Source: Cytophagaceae bacterium
GTDB taxonomy: Bacteria > Bacteroidota > Bacteroidia > Cytophagales > Cytophagaceae
NCBI GenBank assembly: GCA_021151805.1
Contig: JAGKWN010000005.1
Coordinates: 1-64,000 of the forward strand
Direction of reading: 5' to 3'
DNA length: 64,000 bases
Position numbers and translations under genes: made by a program. Below the pieces are notes generated by a model, which saw nothing but the letters and a program-made list of their open reading frames with translations, did not search any database and had not been told where the DNA came from. Shown piece after piece: positions 7,008 through 17,274 of this stretch. How positions within the stretch are numbered: position 1 is the first letter of the stretch; each line of letters starts with the position of its first letter.

Positions 7008-9257
7008 TTAAAATAAGAAAGTAACACTTCCTTTTAAATAAAAAGGAGTTCCGGGTGTGAAATGGATTTCTGTCACAGGTATCGTTTCACCTTTCAATTG
7101 CGATTCTGTTGCAAACTGCGCTTCTTTCCATTTCTGATTCAATAGATTTTCTGCTGTTATTCCAAATAGGAAATTTTTCCATTGATAATTTACAACAGCA
7201 TCCATGATGAAATAGCCAGACGCCACTATGCTGTAATCTTCACTGGCTGCACGTTCTCCCAGATAACGGTATCTTAAGCTTGTACTCCAGTTGTGGTGTT
7301 TTACGGCGAGTCCGCCTGTGCTGGTAATGGTTGGAGCCAGCGGTACATAATTCCGGCCTTCCGGCAGGTTGATGTAGCGTGGTTTAGCAAGATTGATATC
7401 TATATCAGCATACAACCATTGTAGCACCTGGTATCTGAAACTCATGTCAATTCCAATTCGGCTGGTGCTGCCGCTGGGCTCTAACAGTCCGTCATCGCCT
7501 ACATATACATACTCCGATTGCAGATACATATACCACAAGGCGATATTCATAAATAATTTATTCGCTGCTTTAATATTTGTACCCAGGTCCACAGACTTTG
7601 CTCTGGGTAAGCTCGATTGGTTTGTTTTATAAACAGAAACCCGTGCATCATTTGAATGGAATCCATAGCCACCGCTGGTGTATAGTTGAATAGTTGGTGT
7701 GAGCTTATAATAGATATTTATCTTAGGACTCAGGATGCCTTGGCCGCGGTTTGCAGAAGCGGTATCATTCAACATGCTTTTGTATAAAAAGAAAAAATAA
7801 TCGTACCGCATACCAGCGTTCAGGGTAATGCGTGTTGACAGTAGTAAACTCGCGTCTGCAAAGCCATTCAGATTGTGCTCTTCAATAGAACCTTTTTTTA
7901 CATCGTTCAGGAATGTACGTTTTTCTACATGCGCCAATCCGATGTTGTTCATGTGATCTCCCCGGTAACCCATGCCGATATTTGTTTTGACTGTTTTTGC
8001 AAACAATATATAATCATTCGCAGCAGAGGAATTGAAGCCTAATACCATGCGTTTTTCATATTGATGGATCTCATCACCACGTGTGTTGTCATCTTTATAA
8101 AATGTAAAATTTGAAAACAGGTCGAAGTTGTATTGGCATAGAAAAAGTTGATTGGTAATTGTACCCAATTTTCCGGCATCGGTTGTGAGTTTTACAATTA
8201 AGTTGCTGCGGCTTGTATTACCACCTTCGCTGGGATCAATAGAGCCGAACCGGGTAATGGAACCATTGTCAACAGCCCGATCCGGAATTTGCCCCGAAGC
8301 ATCCCAGCGACTGCTGAATGTGGATATGCTTGCAGTCAGGTACGTATTTCGAGATAAGATGCCATGGTATTTGCCAAATACATTGAAGCGGTTAAAATGC
8401 TGCGGCTGTTCAAAAAAACCTTTTGTATAAAATGCTTCTGAAGCTATATAAGCACTATGCTTTGCTTCCGTTGTATCTTTATGCGGAAGCAGGTTTAACA
8501 TTACTAAGCCTCGATAGGTATTGAATCTGCCAAGTTCTAACTTTACTTTATTTTCGGTAAGAAAATTTTTCGTTTGAAGCTGAACCGCGCCAGCGGTATT
8601 AAAATTACCAACTGCAGCATTGTAGCATCCTTTTTGAAATTTAATCTGATCGATCGTTTCAGGTATAACAAAATGCAGATCAGCATAGCCTTGTCCGTGC
8701 GCATGCGATACCATGTTTACAGGCATATCATCGACCGACACGGCCACATCGGTGCCATGGTCAACGTCAAAGCCCCGGAGGAATAACTGTTCTGCTTTAC
8801 CGCCGCCGGCATGCTGGGCAATAAATAAGCCCGGTACCATGCGTAACAAATCCTGTGTAGTATTAACGGGCCTTAATTTGAAGTCAATGGAATTGATTGT
8901 TGTGAATGCTACTTCACTTCTCGCAGCTATGACTATTGCTGGGATTTCTACAGCTGTTTCCTGTAGCGAAAGAATACAATCATATTTATGTGCCTCATGT
9001 AATTCTATGGTGTCTGTTATAGATTCAAAGCCCAACGAATGAACCAATAAATAATATGTTCCTGCAGATAAGGATTTAAATTCAAATCTACCTTCGATAT
9101 CTGTATAGGTAATCTGATTGTCTGCATTGACCAGTTGTACATAAGCATTTTGTATAGGTATGTGAGTCTGTGTTGCCACTATTTTTCCCTGGATACTGCT
9201 TTGAGCAAAGAGCACCTGGCAAAACAATAGCAGCAACACGAACAGATATATCTTCAT
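7008..9257 (-). CDS. TonB-dependent outer-membrane receptor
   Basis: 749 residues. Signal peptide (1-18, ending LFAQ), then a carboxypeptidase-regulatory-like beta sandwich (IQGKIVATQTHIPIQNAYV, about 22-105), a plug domain (about 120-225) and a 22-strand-type barrel ending in the aromatic VTFLF. The plug contains MVSHAHGQGYADLHF, a histidine cluster facing the substrate side in this subfamily. Upstream in the same direction, after 99 bp, is a histidine-rich secreted protein, so metal uptake (zinc, copper, nickel or cobalt) is a reasonable guess. No SusD partner is adjacent, which argues against a glycan system. Confidence 0.9.
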   Translation of the reverse strand: MKIYLFVLLLLFCQVLFAQSSIQGKIVATQTHIPIQNAYVQLVNADNQITYTDIEGRFEFKSLSAGTYYLLVHSLGFESITDTIELHEAHKYDCILSLQETAVEIPAIVIAARSEVAFTTINSIDFKLRPVNTTQDLLRMVPGLFIAQHAGGGKAEQLFLRGFDVDHGTDVAVSVDDMPVNMVSHAHGQGYADLHFVIPETIDQIKFQKGCYNAAVGNFNTAGAVQLQTKNFLTENKVKLELGRFNTYRGLVMLNLLPHKDTTEAKHSAYIASEAFYTKGFFEQPQHFNRFNVFGKYHGILSRNTYLTASISTFSSRWDASGQIPDRAVDNGSITRFGSIDPSEGGNTSRSNLIVKLTTDAGKLGTITNQLFLCQYNFDLFSNFTFYKDDNTRGDEIHQYEKRMVLGFNSSAANDYILFAKTVKTNIGMGYRGDHMNNIGLAHVEKRTFLNDVKKGSIEEHNLNGFADASLLLSTRITLNAGMRYDYFFFLYKSMLNDTASANRGQGILSPKINIYYKLTPTIQLYTSGGYGFHSNDARVSVYKTNQSSLPRAKSVDLGTNIKAANKLFMNIALWYMYLQSEYVYVGDDGLLEPSGSTSRIGIDMSFRYQVLQWLYADIDINLAKPRYINLPEGRNYVPLAPTITSTGGLAVKHHNWSTSLRYRYLGERAASEDYSIVASGYFIMDAVVNYQWKNFLFGITAENLLNQKWKEAQFATESQLKGETIPVTEIHFTPGTPFYLKGSVTFLF

Positions 9258-9356
9258 GTTGTAATGTTTAGATTCAATAAAATGAATAGCATTATTGAAG
9301 CACTTCTTTAAAAGAGAACTTAATAAGATTCATACATACATTTGACCCGCTATGTA

Positions 9357-9791
9357 TTATGCCTGTTGCGGAGGCTGAAAAGGAGGGAATGGAGAATGGG
9401 TAATCGAGGTGAATAAATAAAAAGAGTAGAATCTGGTACGAGATGGTTTAATGCATTGGTGAATGGCGAAATCCGGATCAGCCTGTGTAAACAGGTCAAT
9501 TTTAAGATTGAGCTTTATTGGTGGTAATGAAGATCTTTGTTGGGCATCATCATTACCATCAATGTGATCCTGCAGATCATGTGTATGGGTATGTTTGTAA
9601 GTATGGTCATGGTTATGCTGAAGATGTTTGTGGATCTCCATTGGATTGATTCTATGCTGATGGGTAGCATGATGATGCCATGGATTGTCGGGGATATAAT
9701 GCAGCAGTGTATGAATAAAAGAAGCAGCATCCTTTACAGCCAGCATACAGATGCTGGTTATAAGGAGGAATGCTGTTAATTGTTTATTCAT
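9357..9791 (-). CDS. Histidine-rich secreted small protein, possible metal binder
   Basis: 144 residues with an N-terminal hydrophobic segment (TAFLLITSICMLAV, 5-18) that looks like a signal peptide. About 18 histidines are concentrated at residues 40-80 (PWHHHATHQHR, IHKHLQHNHDHTYKHTHTHD). The C-terminus is proline-rich (PFPPFQPPQQA). There is no fold I recognise. It precedes the TonB receptor with a 99-bp gap on the same strand and probably shares its transcript. I infer a periplasmic metal buffer or shuttle for that receptor. The reverse strand is also open here, but its product has no recognisable fold. Confidence 0.7.
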   Translation of the reverse strand: MNKQLTAFLLITSICMLAVKDAASFIHTLLHYIPDNPWHHHATHQHRINPMEIHKHLQHNHDHTYKHTHTHDLQDHIDGNDDAQQRSSLPPIKLNLKIDLFTQADPDFAIHQCIKPSRTRFYSFYLFTSITHSPFPPFQPPQQA

Positions 9792-10166
9792 TAGATCCTG
9801 TTTGTGTATTTGTTCGATGCAGGTACTACTTAAGTACTACAAATCAAGATATAAAATGTAACTAAAAGGGCGTTATATTCTTTTTCCTTTTTTTCTTTTT
9901 CCTGATTGATTTATGTTTGTCAGGCAAAAAATCCTATTAAGTTGACTTAATTTTTTTTAAAACGCCCTGAGATATTTCTGTACCTGCCGAAAAATAATTA
10001 TTCTCCAACGTTGAACAGTTATATTTAAGCTTACAGAACTACGGAGTACCGTGGGATGATTGGGATGTGTTATTGATCAGAATGTGCTATGGTTTGGCAA
10101 GTCTACGCAGCAATTTTGAATAAGAGTACAAACGATTATTCGTGTAAGCTATCAATCATTCCGGAA
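9792..10166. other. Intergenic control region, 375 bp
   Basis: Upstream of the histidine-rich gene and downstream of the methyltransferase gene (both minus). It holds a 10-bp palindrome TACTTAAGTA (9827-9836) inside GTACTAC repeats, about 35 bp before the histidine-rich gene, a possible metalloregulator site. GGGCGTT (9868-9874) and AACGCCC (9961-9967) are inverted but distant. I see no reading frame worth calling. Confidence 0.4.
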
Positions 10167-10874
10167 TTATGAATTATTTGCTTTCAGTACGAAACCCACA
10201 TTGAAGCCTAATGCATGCGGAATTCCATTCATAGGAATAGCTTCAATTTTAAGAACAGTAAAATATTTTTTCAGAAGTAATGCTAAGGCATCATAATCAA
10301 AACCTTTGTGCCCGCAGTCAATCCGTTCTACTTTATCCATCCTGCCGATAGAACCATACAGCAGTTCTTTAACAGAATAAGATTCTGTCTGGCCTTTATC
10401 TTGTGTAATGGATTTGATGATGTGCTTAAAAAACAGCACCGGACCTTTTTCATTCGGCACACTGATCAGGCAATATTTTGTTGTTTTTAAAGCCAGCTGT
10501 TTGATGTATGCTTCCAGATCTGCTGCCGGTATATGTTCCAGCGTTTCCAGGCAAACACTGATTTCATACGATTGACCATCGTTACTGAAATCTGCTGGTT
10601 TCTCACAGGTATGAAATGTGTATTCCGGTTTATGCCGCCATTTCGTTTTTGCAATATCCAGTCCGCCTTCCCAGTTTGCATCATAACCAGCATAGGAGCG
10701 TGGTTTGTTGCTTAAAAAATCAATCGTTTTTCCATCATAACAACCAAGTTCCAGCATACGATAAGATGCAAGGTTCCATTTCTCAATCCATTGGTTCACC
10801 CAATGATATCTGGCAAAATGTAATTTGCTTCTGAAAGACTTTCCGTCGAATAAGCGTTCGTTGTATGTAGCCAC
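10167..10874 (-). CDS. Class I SAM-dependent methyltransferase
   Basis: 235 residues with a Rossmann methyltransferase core: motif I MLELGCYDGKTIDFL (about 40-54), motif II YAGYDANWEGG, and motif IV/post-I SVCLETLEHIPAADL (about 106-120). The substrate is not evident; the pattern resembles UbiE/COQ5-like or small-molecule methyltransferases. The start codon is GTG at 10874. An AT-rich heptamer repeat lies 6 bp upstream of it, so no normal ribosome site is visible. Confidence 0.8.
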   Translation of the reverse strand: MATYNERLFDGKSFRSKLHFARYHWVNQWIEKWNLASYRMLELGCYDGKTIDFLSNKPRSYAGYDANWEGGLDIAKTKWRHKPEYTFHTCEKPADFSNDGQSYEISVCLETLEHIPAADLEAYIKQLALKTTKYCLISVPNEKGPVLFFKHIIKSITQDKGQTESYSVKELLYGSIGRMDKVERIDCGHKGFDYDALALLLKKYFTVLKIEAIPMNGIPHALGFNVGFVLKANNS

Positions 10875-10880
10875 TTTAAA

Positions 10881-11020
10881 AATTATGAATTATAAATTAT
10901 AAATTATGAATTGGTCTGGATATGCTGATTATAATTGCATCCAGAGATAAGGAGTCTGTAATTATGAGTTATGAATTTAATGTTAACCTTCAATTCATAA
11001 CTCATAATTCATCATTCATA
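10881..11020. repeat. Period-7 AT repeat (aattatg family), two tracts, one an inverted pair
   Basis: 10881-10912 reads as heptamers aattatg/aattata. 10961-10977 and 10992-11008 are perfect 17-bp inverted copies of the same repeat around a 14-nt loop. The tract fills the gap between the methyltransferase start and the stop codon of the LutB-like gene (11022). Confidence 0.85.
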
Positions 11021-11021
11021 A

Positions 11022-12392
11022 TTACCTACGCTCTTTCCATAACTGCTGGAAAGATTTTGGTGCAATATGTACATCTTCTCTGCGCTTGCTCCAGGAGTTT
11101 TTGAAAATAAAACTCACCATGAAATTTTTTAAGCCGGCGCCAGGCAGGTTCAGTAATTTTCTGTTCATCATGGCACGCAGCCAGAGCTTGAAGCCAAAGC
11201 GTTCCGCTTTTGTTGACAGACCTTCTTTAACGCTTTGATTGCGGTTCAATAATAGTAAGTTGTGTAGATCAATCTTCACCGGACAAACACTGGTACAGGC
11301 GCCGCAAAGGGAACTGGCATAGCTTAAGTGTTTGAACTTTTCCATGCCATCGAGGTGTGGCGTGATCACAGAACCGATAGGGCCGCTGTAAGTACTGGCA
11401 TAGGTGTGCCCGCCGATGTTTCTGTAAACCGGACAGATATTCAAACATGCACCGCAACGGATACAATTCAATGCCTGGCGTTTATCCGGGTCAAGCATTA
11501 AGTTGGTACGGCCATTATCAAGCAATACCACATACATCTCTTCCGGACCGTCGCTTTCACCTTGTTTGGTTGGGCCGGTCAGTACAGTGTTGTAAACCGT
11601 CACTTGTTGGCCGGTTCCGCTCTGTGCAAGCATTGGCCAGAACAATCCAAGGTCTGTTAGTGAAGGAATTAATTTTTCGATCCCAACAATAGCAATATGT
11701 GTTTTAGGGAATGTAGTTGATAAACGAGCATTACCTTCGTTTTCAGTAACAGCAATGCCACCTACATCGGCAATCAGGAAGTTGGCACCTGAAACACCAA
11801 CTTCAGCATCTAAGTATTTTTCACGCAGGATTCTACGCGCTGTAAGTGTTAACTCCTGTGCGTCGTCGGTATATGGAATTCCTAATTTCTGTTCAAACAA
11901 TACCGAGATATCATGGCGCGACATGTGCATCGCAGGAGTAACAATGTGATAAGGCTTCTGGCCTGCAAGCTGAACAATATATTCACCAAGATCTGTTTCG
12001 ATCGATTCAATACCATTCTTTTCAAGATATTCATTAAAGTGAATTTCTTCGGTTGTCATGGTCTTGGACTTAACAACACTTTTCGTTTTTTTCTCTTTAA
12101 GAATTTTGTGAATTTCTTTTAATGCTTCTTCTGCATCCTGTGCCCAAATAACTTTGCCACCATTTTTGGTGAAGTTGCTTTCAAATTCAATGAGGTATTT
12201 GTCGAGGTTTTCGATCACCTGTGTTTTTATGTAAGACGCGCGCTGTCTGCCTAGTTCATGGTTGCTGAACTGAGACATGCCTTTAGCAACAGCATCGTTG
12301 TAACGGCCAATATTGAAATTGATTTTACGACGGTGTTCCGGATCAAAGGTTTTAACGTCGGCGTCTAATAAGAACGATTCAGAGTTTTTCAT
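11022..12392 (-). CDS. LutB/LldF/YkgF-family iron-sulfur oxidoreductase subunit
   Basis: 456 residues. The N-terminal LUD domain (about 1-290) contains the TVYNTVLTGPTKQGESDGPE region; two ferredoxin-type 4Fe-4S motifs follow (CIRCGACLNICPVY and CGACTSVCPVKIDL). In lactate-utilisation LutABC this subunit passes electrons from lactate to the respiratory chain. LutA and LutC partners are not in this window, so the substrate is uncertain. It starts 2 nt after the M28 peptidase gene's stop and must be cotranscribed with it. An AT repeat abuts its stop codon. Confidence 0.9.
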   Translation of the reverse strand: MKNSESFLLDADVKTFDPEHRRKINFNIGRYNDAVAKGMSQFSNHELGRQRASYIKTQVIENLDKYLIEFESNFTKNGGKVIWAQDAEEALKEIHKILKEKKTKSVVKSKTMTTEEIHFNEYLEKNGIESIETDLGEYIVQLAGQKPYHIVTPAMHMSRHDISVLFEQKLGIPYTDDAQELTLTARRILREKYLDAEVGVSGANFLIADVGGIAVTENEGNARLSTTFPKTHIAIVGIEKLIPSLTDLGLFWPMLAQSGTGQQVTVYNTVLTGPTKQGESDGPEEMYVVLLDNGRTNLMLDPDKRQALNCIRCGACLNICPVYRNIGGHTYASTYSGPIGSVITPHLDGMEKFKHLSYASSLCGACTSVCPVKIDLHNLLLLNRNQSVKEGLSTKAERFGFKLWLRAMMNRKLLNLPGAGLKNFMVSFIFKNSWSKRREDVHIAPKSFQQLWKERR

Positions 12393-12394
12393 AT

Positions 12395-14020
12395 TTATTC
12401 AGTAACGTCTACTACAAGCTTATGATCTAAGTTTGCAATTTCCCACGCTGTCAGAAATACTAATTGAGTGATTTTTGTCATCTTATCAAACCGGATTTTA
12501 TCAACAGTGTCTGTCGGTTTGTGATAATCCTCGTGAACACCTGAGAAATAGAAGATCACAGGAATCCGGTTCTTGGCAAAGTTATAATGATCGGAACGAT
12601 AATAAAAACGGTTCGGGTCATCGTAAGAATTGAAGGTATAATCCAGCTGTATATTCGGAGCGCTGGCATTCGCCTGCTCGCTGATCTTGTGCAGCTCGGT
12701 AGATAAACGGTTGCTGCCGATGATGTATACATATTCCTCGTTGTTGATGTGGCTGGCATCTACACGGCCAATCATGTCAATGTTCAGATCAACAACCGTA
12801 TTTTTTAACGGAAATACTGGTTTGTCGGTATAATATTCTGAACCCATCAGGCCGCGTTCTTCGCCTGTTACCGGCATGAACAGGATTGTACGAGCCGGGC
12901 TGAAGCCTTCATTACGGGCAAGTGAAAATGCCTGTGCAATTTCCAGCAAGGCAACTGTGCCTGAACCATCATCGTCTGCACCATAACAGATCTTTCCGTT
13001 CTCAATACCCAGGTGATCGTAATGAGCTGTCAATACTACAATCTCTTCCGGATGTTTCGATCCTTCAATAATACCTAATACATTTTCTGTATCGACCATA
13101 CGTTCAGCAACACCAGCTTTGGCTAGCACTTTGGCAGATTTAAACGGGTATAGCGGTAATCCTTTACATTTTTTTCCAGCCGGCAAGGCTGCAGGAGCAA
13201 GGCTTAAATCCTTTTTGTAACTCTGCATAATTGCTGGTGTGCTTTTCAACATTTCCGCAGCAAGACTGATGGGAATAAAAAACGCACTTGCTTTCTTCTT
13301 ATGTGTAAACGCCATGGATGGCGCACTTAAATGATCTTTTAATGAATTCAGACGTGTTTCAAAGTCCTGGTCTGTGTTGCCGACAATAACGAATACAGCT
13401 TTTGCTCCTTTCTTGAATGCCAGTTCGGATTTCGCACGCCAGTCGTTTGCCCAGCTCGAAGATTTTTTTGTTCCGCTTACCAATGAAATTGAATCCCGGA
13501 ATGGTTCGCCTGTAAAAATGATAACACCTTTATCCTTTACATCCAGCGCGGCATAATCGTTGTAACCTTTGGATTCGATTCCATAACCTGCACATACGAT
13601 TTTCATAGGTGTTGCTTCAGGCAGGCTCACGTCTCCATAAGCATAGAAGTCTTTTAGAAATTCCTTCTTGTTTTTATTGACAGTGATGTATACATCCGCC
13701 CATTTTTTTTCTACCAGGGTGAATTTCTGAAAATAGCTGTTGCCGGAAGCTGAGGAGACAGGAGGCGTCAATCCGAATTCTTTGAATTTGGCAGCCAGGT
13801 ATAAAGCGGCCTTCTTCTGGCCGGCTTCACCGGTAGCCCGTCCTTCCATGCTATCGGAGGCTACAATGTGCAGATAGTCAGATAAATCTTTTGCGGTGAT
13901 GGATTTTACTGCCAGATCTTTGATCGTACTTTCATCCGGCACGGGACGGGCATTGATCAATAAAAGGCCGCAGATTGCCAGCAGAGGTATATAAATGATT
14001 TTTTTCATAGAGGTATTCAT
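12395..14020 (-). CDS. Secreted M28-family metallopeptidase
   Basis: 541 residues with an N-terminal signal segment (IIYIPLLAICGLLLINA). A PA-like insert (about 120-270) is followed by the M28 catalytic domain. Zinc ligands are visible in AHYDHLG (His), GADDDGSGTVALLE (bridging Asp), TGEERGLMGSEYY (catalytic and ligand Glu), NIDMIGR (Asp) and HEDYHKPTDT (His). These are aminopeptidase/carboxypeptidase-type enzymes acting on periplasmic or external peptides. A second ATG (MKKII, 14008) is an equally good start. No T9SS sorting domain is seen. It heads the operon with the LutB-like gene. Confidence 0.9.
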   Translation of the reverse strand: MNTSMKKIIYIPLLAICGLLLINARPVPDESTIKDLAVKSITAKDLSDYLHIVASDSMEGRATGEAGQKKAALYLAAKFKEFGLTPPVSSASGNSYFQKFTLVEKKWADVYITVNKNKKEFLKDFYAYGDVSLPEATPMKIVCAGYGIESKGYNDYAALDVKDKGVIIFTGEPFRDSISLVSGTKKSSSWANDWRAKSELAFKKGAKAVFVIVGNTDQDFETRLNSLKDHLSAPSMAFTHKKKASAFFIPISLAAEMLKSTPAIMQSYKKDLSLAPAALPAGKKCKGLPLYPFKSAKVLAKAGVAERMVDTENVLGIIEGSKHPEEIVVLTAHYDHLGIENGKICYGADDDGSGTVALLEIAQAFSLARNEGFSPARTILFMPVTGEERGLMGSEYYTDKPVFPLKNTVVDLNIDMIGRVDASHINNEEYVYIIGSNRLSTELHKISEQANASAPNIQLDYTFNSYDDPNRFYYRSDHYNFAKNRIPVIFYFSGVHEDYHKPTDTVDKIRFDKMTKITQLVFLTAWEIANLDHKLVVDVTE

Positions 14021-14174
14021 GTGGTAAATCTACTAAATTTTAGCTGAATATTATTTATCCACAGGGACTTCCGAAAACAGTCCTTATGCCGCAGCAATTT
14101 TGTAAATTTGTGGTCGTTTCGCCGAAGACTCCTCTTCCGTGGAACGTTCCTTACTATTTAGTAGTTCTACCCGT

Positions 14175-17069
14175 ATGAAAATCGATTTATCCCAAAGAGG
14201 TTCCTTCCAGGAAAGACACATTGGCACATCTGCAACAGAAAAAGAAGCGATGCTGGCAGCTATTGGTGTACGTTCATTAGATCAACTGATTGATGAGACA
14301 GTTCCTGCAAGTATCCGCTTAGCAAAGCCATTGCAGTTGCCTAAAGCTCTGAGTGAAGAAGAATTCCTTGTTGAATTCAAAAAAGTAGTTTCTCAAAATC
14401 AGATCTATAAGACCTACATTGGTTTAGGATATTACAATACGATTACACCACCGGTAATCTTAAGAAATATATTAGAGAACCCGGGTTGGTATACAGCTTA
14501 TACACCGTATCAGGCAGAGATCGCGCAAGGCCGTCTGGAAGCGTTGATCAATTACCAGACCATGGTATGCGACCTTACCGGTATGGAGATTGCGAATGCT
14601 TCTTTACTGGATGAAGCAACCGCAGCGGCTGAAGCAATGACCTTAATACACAGCTTGCGCAAAGGCAGTAAAAAGAATGCGCAGGTATTTGTTGTATCGC
14701 CGAATACATTCCCGCAAACAATCGACGTGTTGCTTACACGTTCAGAACCGTTGGGTATTAAACTTGAAATTACAGATCCGAATACGGTTGATTATTCCCG
14801 TACAGACATCTTTGGTGTGCTGGTACAATCTCCGGACTGCAACGGACTTACAACAGATTATACAAAGCTTATCACACAGGCGCATGCAAACGATGCATTG
14901 GTTGCATTTGGTGCAGATCTGTTAAGCTTAACGTTATTGAAAACGCCGGGTGAAATGGGAGCTGATGTAGTATTCGGTTCTTCACAACGTTTCGGGGTAC
15001 CTATGGGCTTTGGCGGTCCGCATGCAGGTTTCTTTGCAACGAAAGAAGAATACAAGCGCCAGCTGCCGGGTCGTATCATTGGTGTATCCATTGACGCAGA
15101 AGGCAAAAAAGCTTATCGTATGTCTTTACAGACGCGTGAGCAGCATATCCGCAGAGAGAAGGCAACTTCAAACATCTGTACAGCTCAGGTGTTATTGTCT
15201 GTAATTGCAGCATCGTATGCGGTGTATCATGGTCCGGCAGGACTTACAAAAATTGCCAGACGTGTACACGGATTTGCAACAGCATTAACCTCTATATTAA
15301 ATCAATTAGGTTTTGCTCAAACAAACCAGGCATATTTTGATACGATTGCTGTTCAGGCAAAAGGCCAAACAGCAGCGATTAAAGCAGCGGCAGAAAAACG
15401 TTTGGTAAACCTGCGTTATGAAAATGATAGCGTTGTAATCGCCTTGGACGAATCCGTTACAGTAGCTGATTTAACTGTACTTGCAGAGATCTTTGCAGAA
15501 GTAGCCGGTAAATCAGCACTTGTTTCAGAACTGGTTCAACACGTATTAACTATTGATTCAGTATTACCGAAGGAATTGGCGCGTACGTCTGCATTTATGA
15601 CGCACCCGGTTTTCAATACATATGATACTGAACATGAAATGCTTCGTTACCTGAAGCATCTTGAAAATAAAGACTTGTCGTTAACACATTCCATGATTTC
15701 ATTGGGATCATGTACCATGAAACTTAATGCTACGACAGAAATGATTCCTGTAACCTGGCCGGAGATCGGACAGATTCACCCGTTTGTACCGGCAGCTCAG
15801 GTAAAAGGCTATCATGAATTGTTTAAGAATATTGAATCGTGGTTATCTGAAATTACAGGTTTTGCAGGTGTTTCTGTGCAGCCGAACTCTGGTGCACAGG
15901 GTGAGTATGCTGGTTTACTGGTGATTCGCGCATACCATGAGAGCAGAGGAGATCATCACCGTAATATTGCATTGATCCCGACTTCTGCACACGGTACCAA
16001 TCCGGCAAGTGCGGTAATGGCAGCGATGCAGGTAGTGTTGGTGAAATGTGATGATGCTGGGAATATTGATGTTGCTGACCTGAAAGAGAAAGCAGCTTTA
16101 CATAGCAAGAATCTTTCGTGTTTGATGGTTACGTATCCATCTACACACGGGGTGTTTGAAGAAAGTATCATTGAAATCTGCGAAGTAATCCATAGCCACG
16201 GTGGACAAGTATACATGGACGGCGCGAATATGAACGCACAGGTTGGGTTAACTTCTCCGGGAAATATCGGTGCCGATGTTTGTCACCTGAATTTACATAA
16301 GACTTTCTGTATCCCGCACGGTGGCGGTGGCCCAGGTGTTGGGCCGATCGGTGTGGCGGCGCATCTTGTACCATTCCTTCCTGGCCACGCAGTTGTTAAA
16401 GCGGGTGGCGAGAAGGCTATCCATGCTGTATCTGCAGCACCATGGGGCAGTGCAAGTATTCTTCCGATCTCATATGCGTACATTGCCATGATGGGAGCGG
16501 ACGGCTTGACCAATGCAACGAAGAATGCCATCCTGAATGCAAATTATATCAAATCCCGTTTAGAGAAATTCTATCCGATTCTGTATACCGGAACAAACGG
16601 ACATTGTGCGCACGAATTCATCTTAGATTGCAGAGCGTTCAAAAATACAGTTGGTATTGAAGTGGAAGATATCGCGAAACGCTTGATGGATTATGGTTTC
16701 CACGCACCTACGGTTTCCTTCCCGGTGGCAGGAACCTTGATGATTGAACCGACTGAAAGTGAATCCATGCAGGAGCTGGATCGTTTCTGTGATGCAATGA
16801 TTTCAATCCGTAAGGAAATTGCTGAAATCGAAAACGGTACAGCAGATAAAAACGATAACGTGCTGAAACATGCGCCACATACGGCAAGTGTAATTACAGC
16901 AGATGAATGGACACGTTCTTATTCAAGACAAAAAGCAGCATATCCACTACCATACTTAAAGACGACAAAATTCTGGCCGTCTGTAAGCCGTATCGATAGT
17001 GCGTATGGTGACCGTAACCTCTTCTGCAGCTGTATTCCTACAGAGGAGTTTGTTGAAGCGGAAGCGTAG
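14175..17069 (+). CDS. gcvP: Glycine dehydrogenase (decarboxylating), P-protein
   Basis: A 964-residue fused alpha-beta P-protein of the glycine cleavage system: a PLP enzyme that decarboxylates glycine and loads the aminomethyl group on GcvH lipoate. The N-terminal half has ERHIGTS and [17 protein letters not shown]; the C-terminal half has [15 protein letters not shown] and the PLP-lysine motif [17 protein letters not shown]. The frame opens at 14139, but the ATG at 14175 ([17 protein letters not shown]) gives the usual length. TAAATTTG at 14103-14110 fits the Bacteroidota -7 element TAnnTTTG, without a good -33 partner. GcvH, GcvT and Lpd are not here. An AT repeat and a strong terminator follow. 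Confidence 0.97.
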   Translation: MKIDLSQRGSFQERHIGTSATEKEAMLAAIGVRSLDQLIDETVPASIRLAKPLQLPKALSEEEFLVEFKKVVSQNQIYKTYIGLGYYNTITPPVILRNILENPGWYTAYTPYQAEIAQGRLEALINYQTMVCDLTGMEIANASLLDEATAAAEAMTLIHSLRKGSKKNAQVFVVSPNTFPQTIDVLLTRSEPLGIKLEITDPNTVDYSRTDIFGVLVQSPDCNGLTTDYTKLITQAHANDALVAFGADLLSLTLLKTPGEMGADVVFGSSQRFGVPMGFGGPHAGFFATKEEYKRQLPGRIIGVSIDAEGKKAYRMSLQTREQHIRREKATSNICTAQVLLSVIAASYAVYHGPAGLTKIARRVHGFATALTSILNQLGFAQTNQAYFDTIAVQAKGQTAAIKAAAEKRLVNLRYENDSVVIALDESVTVADLTVLAEIFAEVAGKSALVSELVQHVLTIDSVLPKELARTSAFMTHPVFNTYDTEHEMLRYLKHLENKDLSLTHSMISLGSCTMKLNATTEMIPVTWPEIGQIHPFVPAAQVKGYHELFKNIESWLSEITGFAGVSVQPNSGAQGEYAGLLVIRAYHESRGDHHRNIALIPTSAHGTNPASAVMAAMQVVLVKCDDAGNIDVADLKEKAALHSKNLSCLMVTYPSTHGVFEESIIEICEVIHSHGGQVYMDGANMNAQVGLTSPGNIGADVCHLNLHKTFCIPHGGGGPGVGPIGVAAHLVPFLPGHAVVKAGGEKAIHAVSAAPWGSASILPISYAYIAMMGADGLTNATKNAILNANYIKSRLEKFYPILYTGTNGHCAHEFILDCRAFKNTVGIEVEDIAKRLMDYGFHAPTVSFPVAGTLMIEPTESESMQELDRFCDAMISIRKEIAEIENGTADKNDNVLKHAPHTASVITADEWTRSYSRQKAAYPLPYLKTTKFWPSVSRIDSAYGDRNLFCSCIPTEEFVEAEA

Positions 17070-17075
17070 TTTGTT

Positions 17076-17106
17076 AATTATGAATTATGAGTTATAAATT
17101 ATGAAT
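17076..17106. repeat. Period-7 AT repeat (aattatg family)
   Basis: Heptamers aattatg, aattatg, agttata, aattatg begin a few bases after the gcvP stop codon. Near-identical tracts occur at 32521, 37972 and 39016. Confidence 0.85.
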
Positions 17107-17127
17107 TCATAAATGGAATAATAAAGT

Positions 17128-17161
17128 AAAAGAGGAGCTTGTTAAACAGGCTCCTCTTTTT
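17128..17161 (+). terminator. gcvP terminator
   Basis: The arms AAAAGAGGAGC and GCTCCTCTTTT flank a short loop, and the second arm ends in a T-run. It lies about 60 bp after the gcvP stop. Confidence 0.75.
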
Positions 17162-17175
17162 GTTTACTCATTCCT

Positions 17176-17274
17176 GCCTTTGTATAGCCCAGGGTTTAAA
17201 CCCTGGGCTATACAAAGGCGAACGTAACGTTTAACCCGAGGCTATACAAAGACTAAACCCCAGGCTATACAAGG
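17176..17274. repeat. 44-bp perfect palindrome plus two degraded copies
   Basis: 17176-17219 is a perfect palindrome with 22-bp arms and no spacer, centred on TTTAAA; each arm carries GTATAGCCCAGGG or its inverse. It is followed by two degenerate copies of the right arm (17230-17252 and 17253-17274, both with GGCTATACAA). It looks like a REP/BIME-like dispersed element. It sits upstream of the large operon but far from its start. Confidence 0.8.

Noticed and set aside
9537..9779. Met-rich plus-strand frame opposite the histidine-rich gene
   Set aside because: It is the complement of CAT/CAC histidine codons, a mechanical shadow; the minus-strand protein has a signal peptide and partner gene.
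9868..9967. Inverted GGGCGTT / AACGCCC pair
   Set aside because: The arms are 7 bp and about 90 bp apart; too weak to call an operator or hairpin.
10881..11020. CRISPR array as explanation for the AT repeats
   Set aside because: The repeat unit is 7 bp, without unique spacers of constant length, and no cas genes are present.
17176..17274. Insertion sequence end
   Set aside because: No transposase frame or target duplication is visible.
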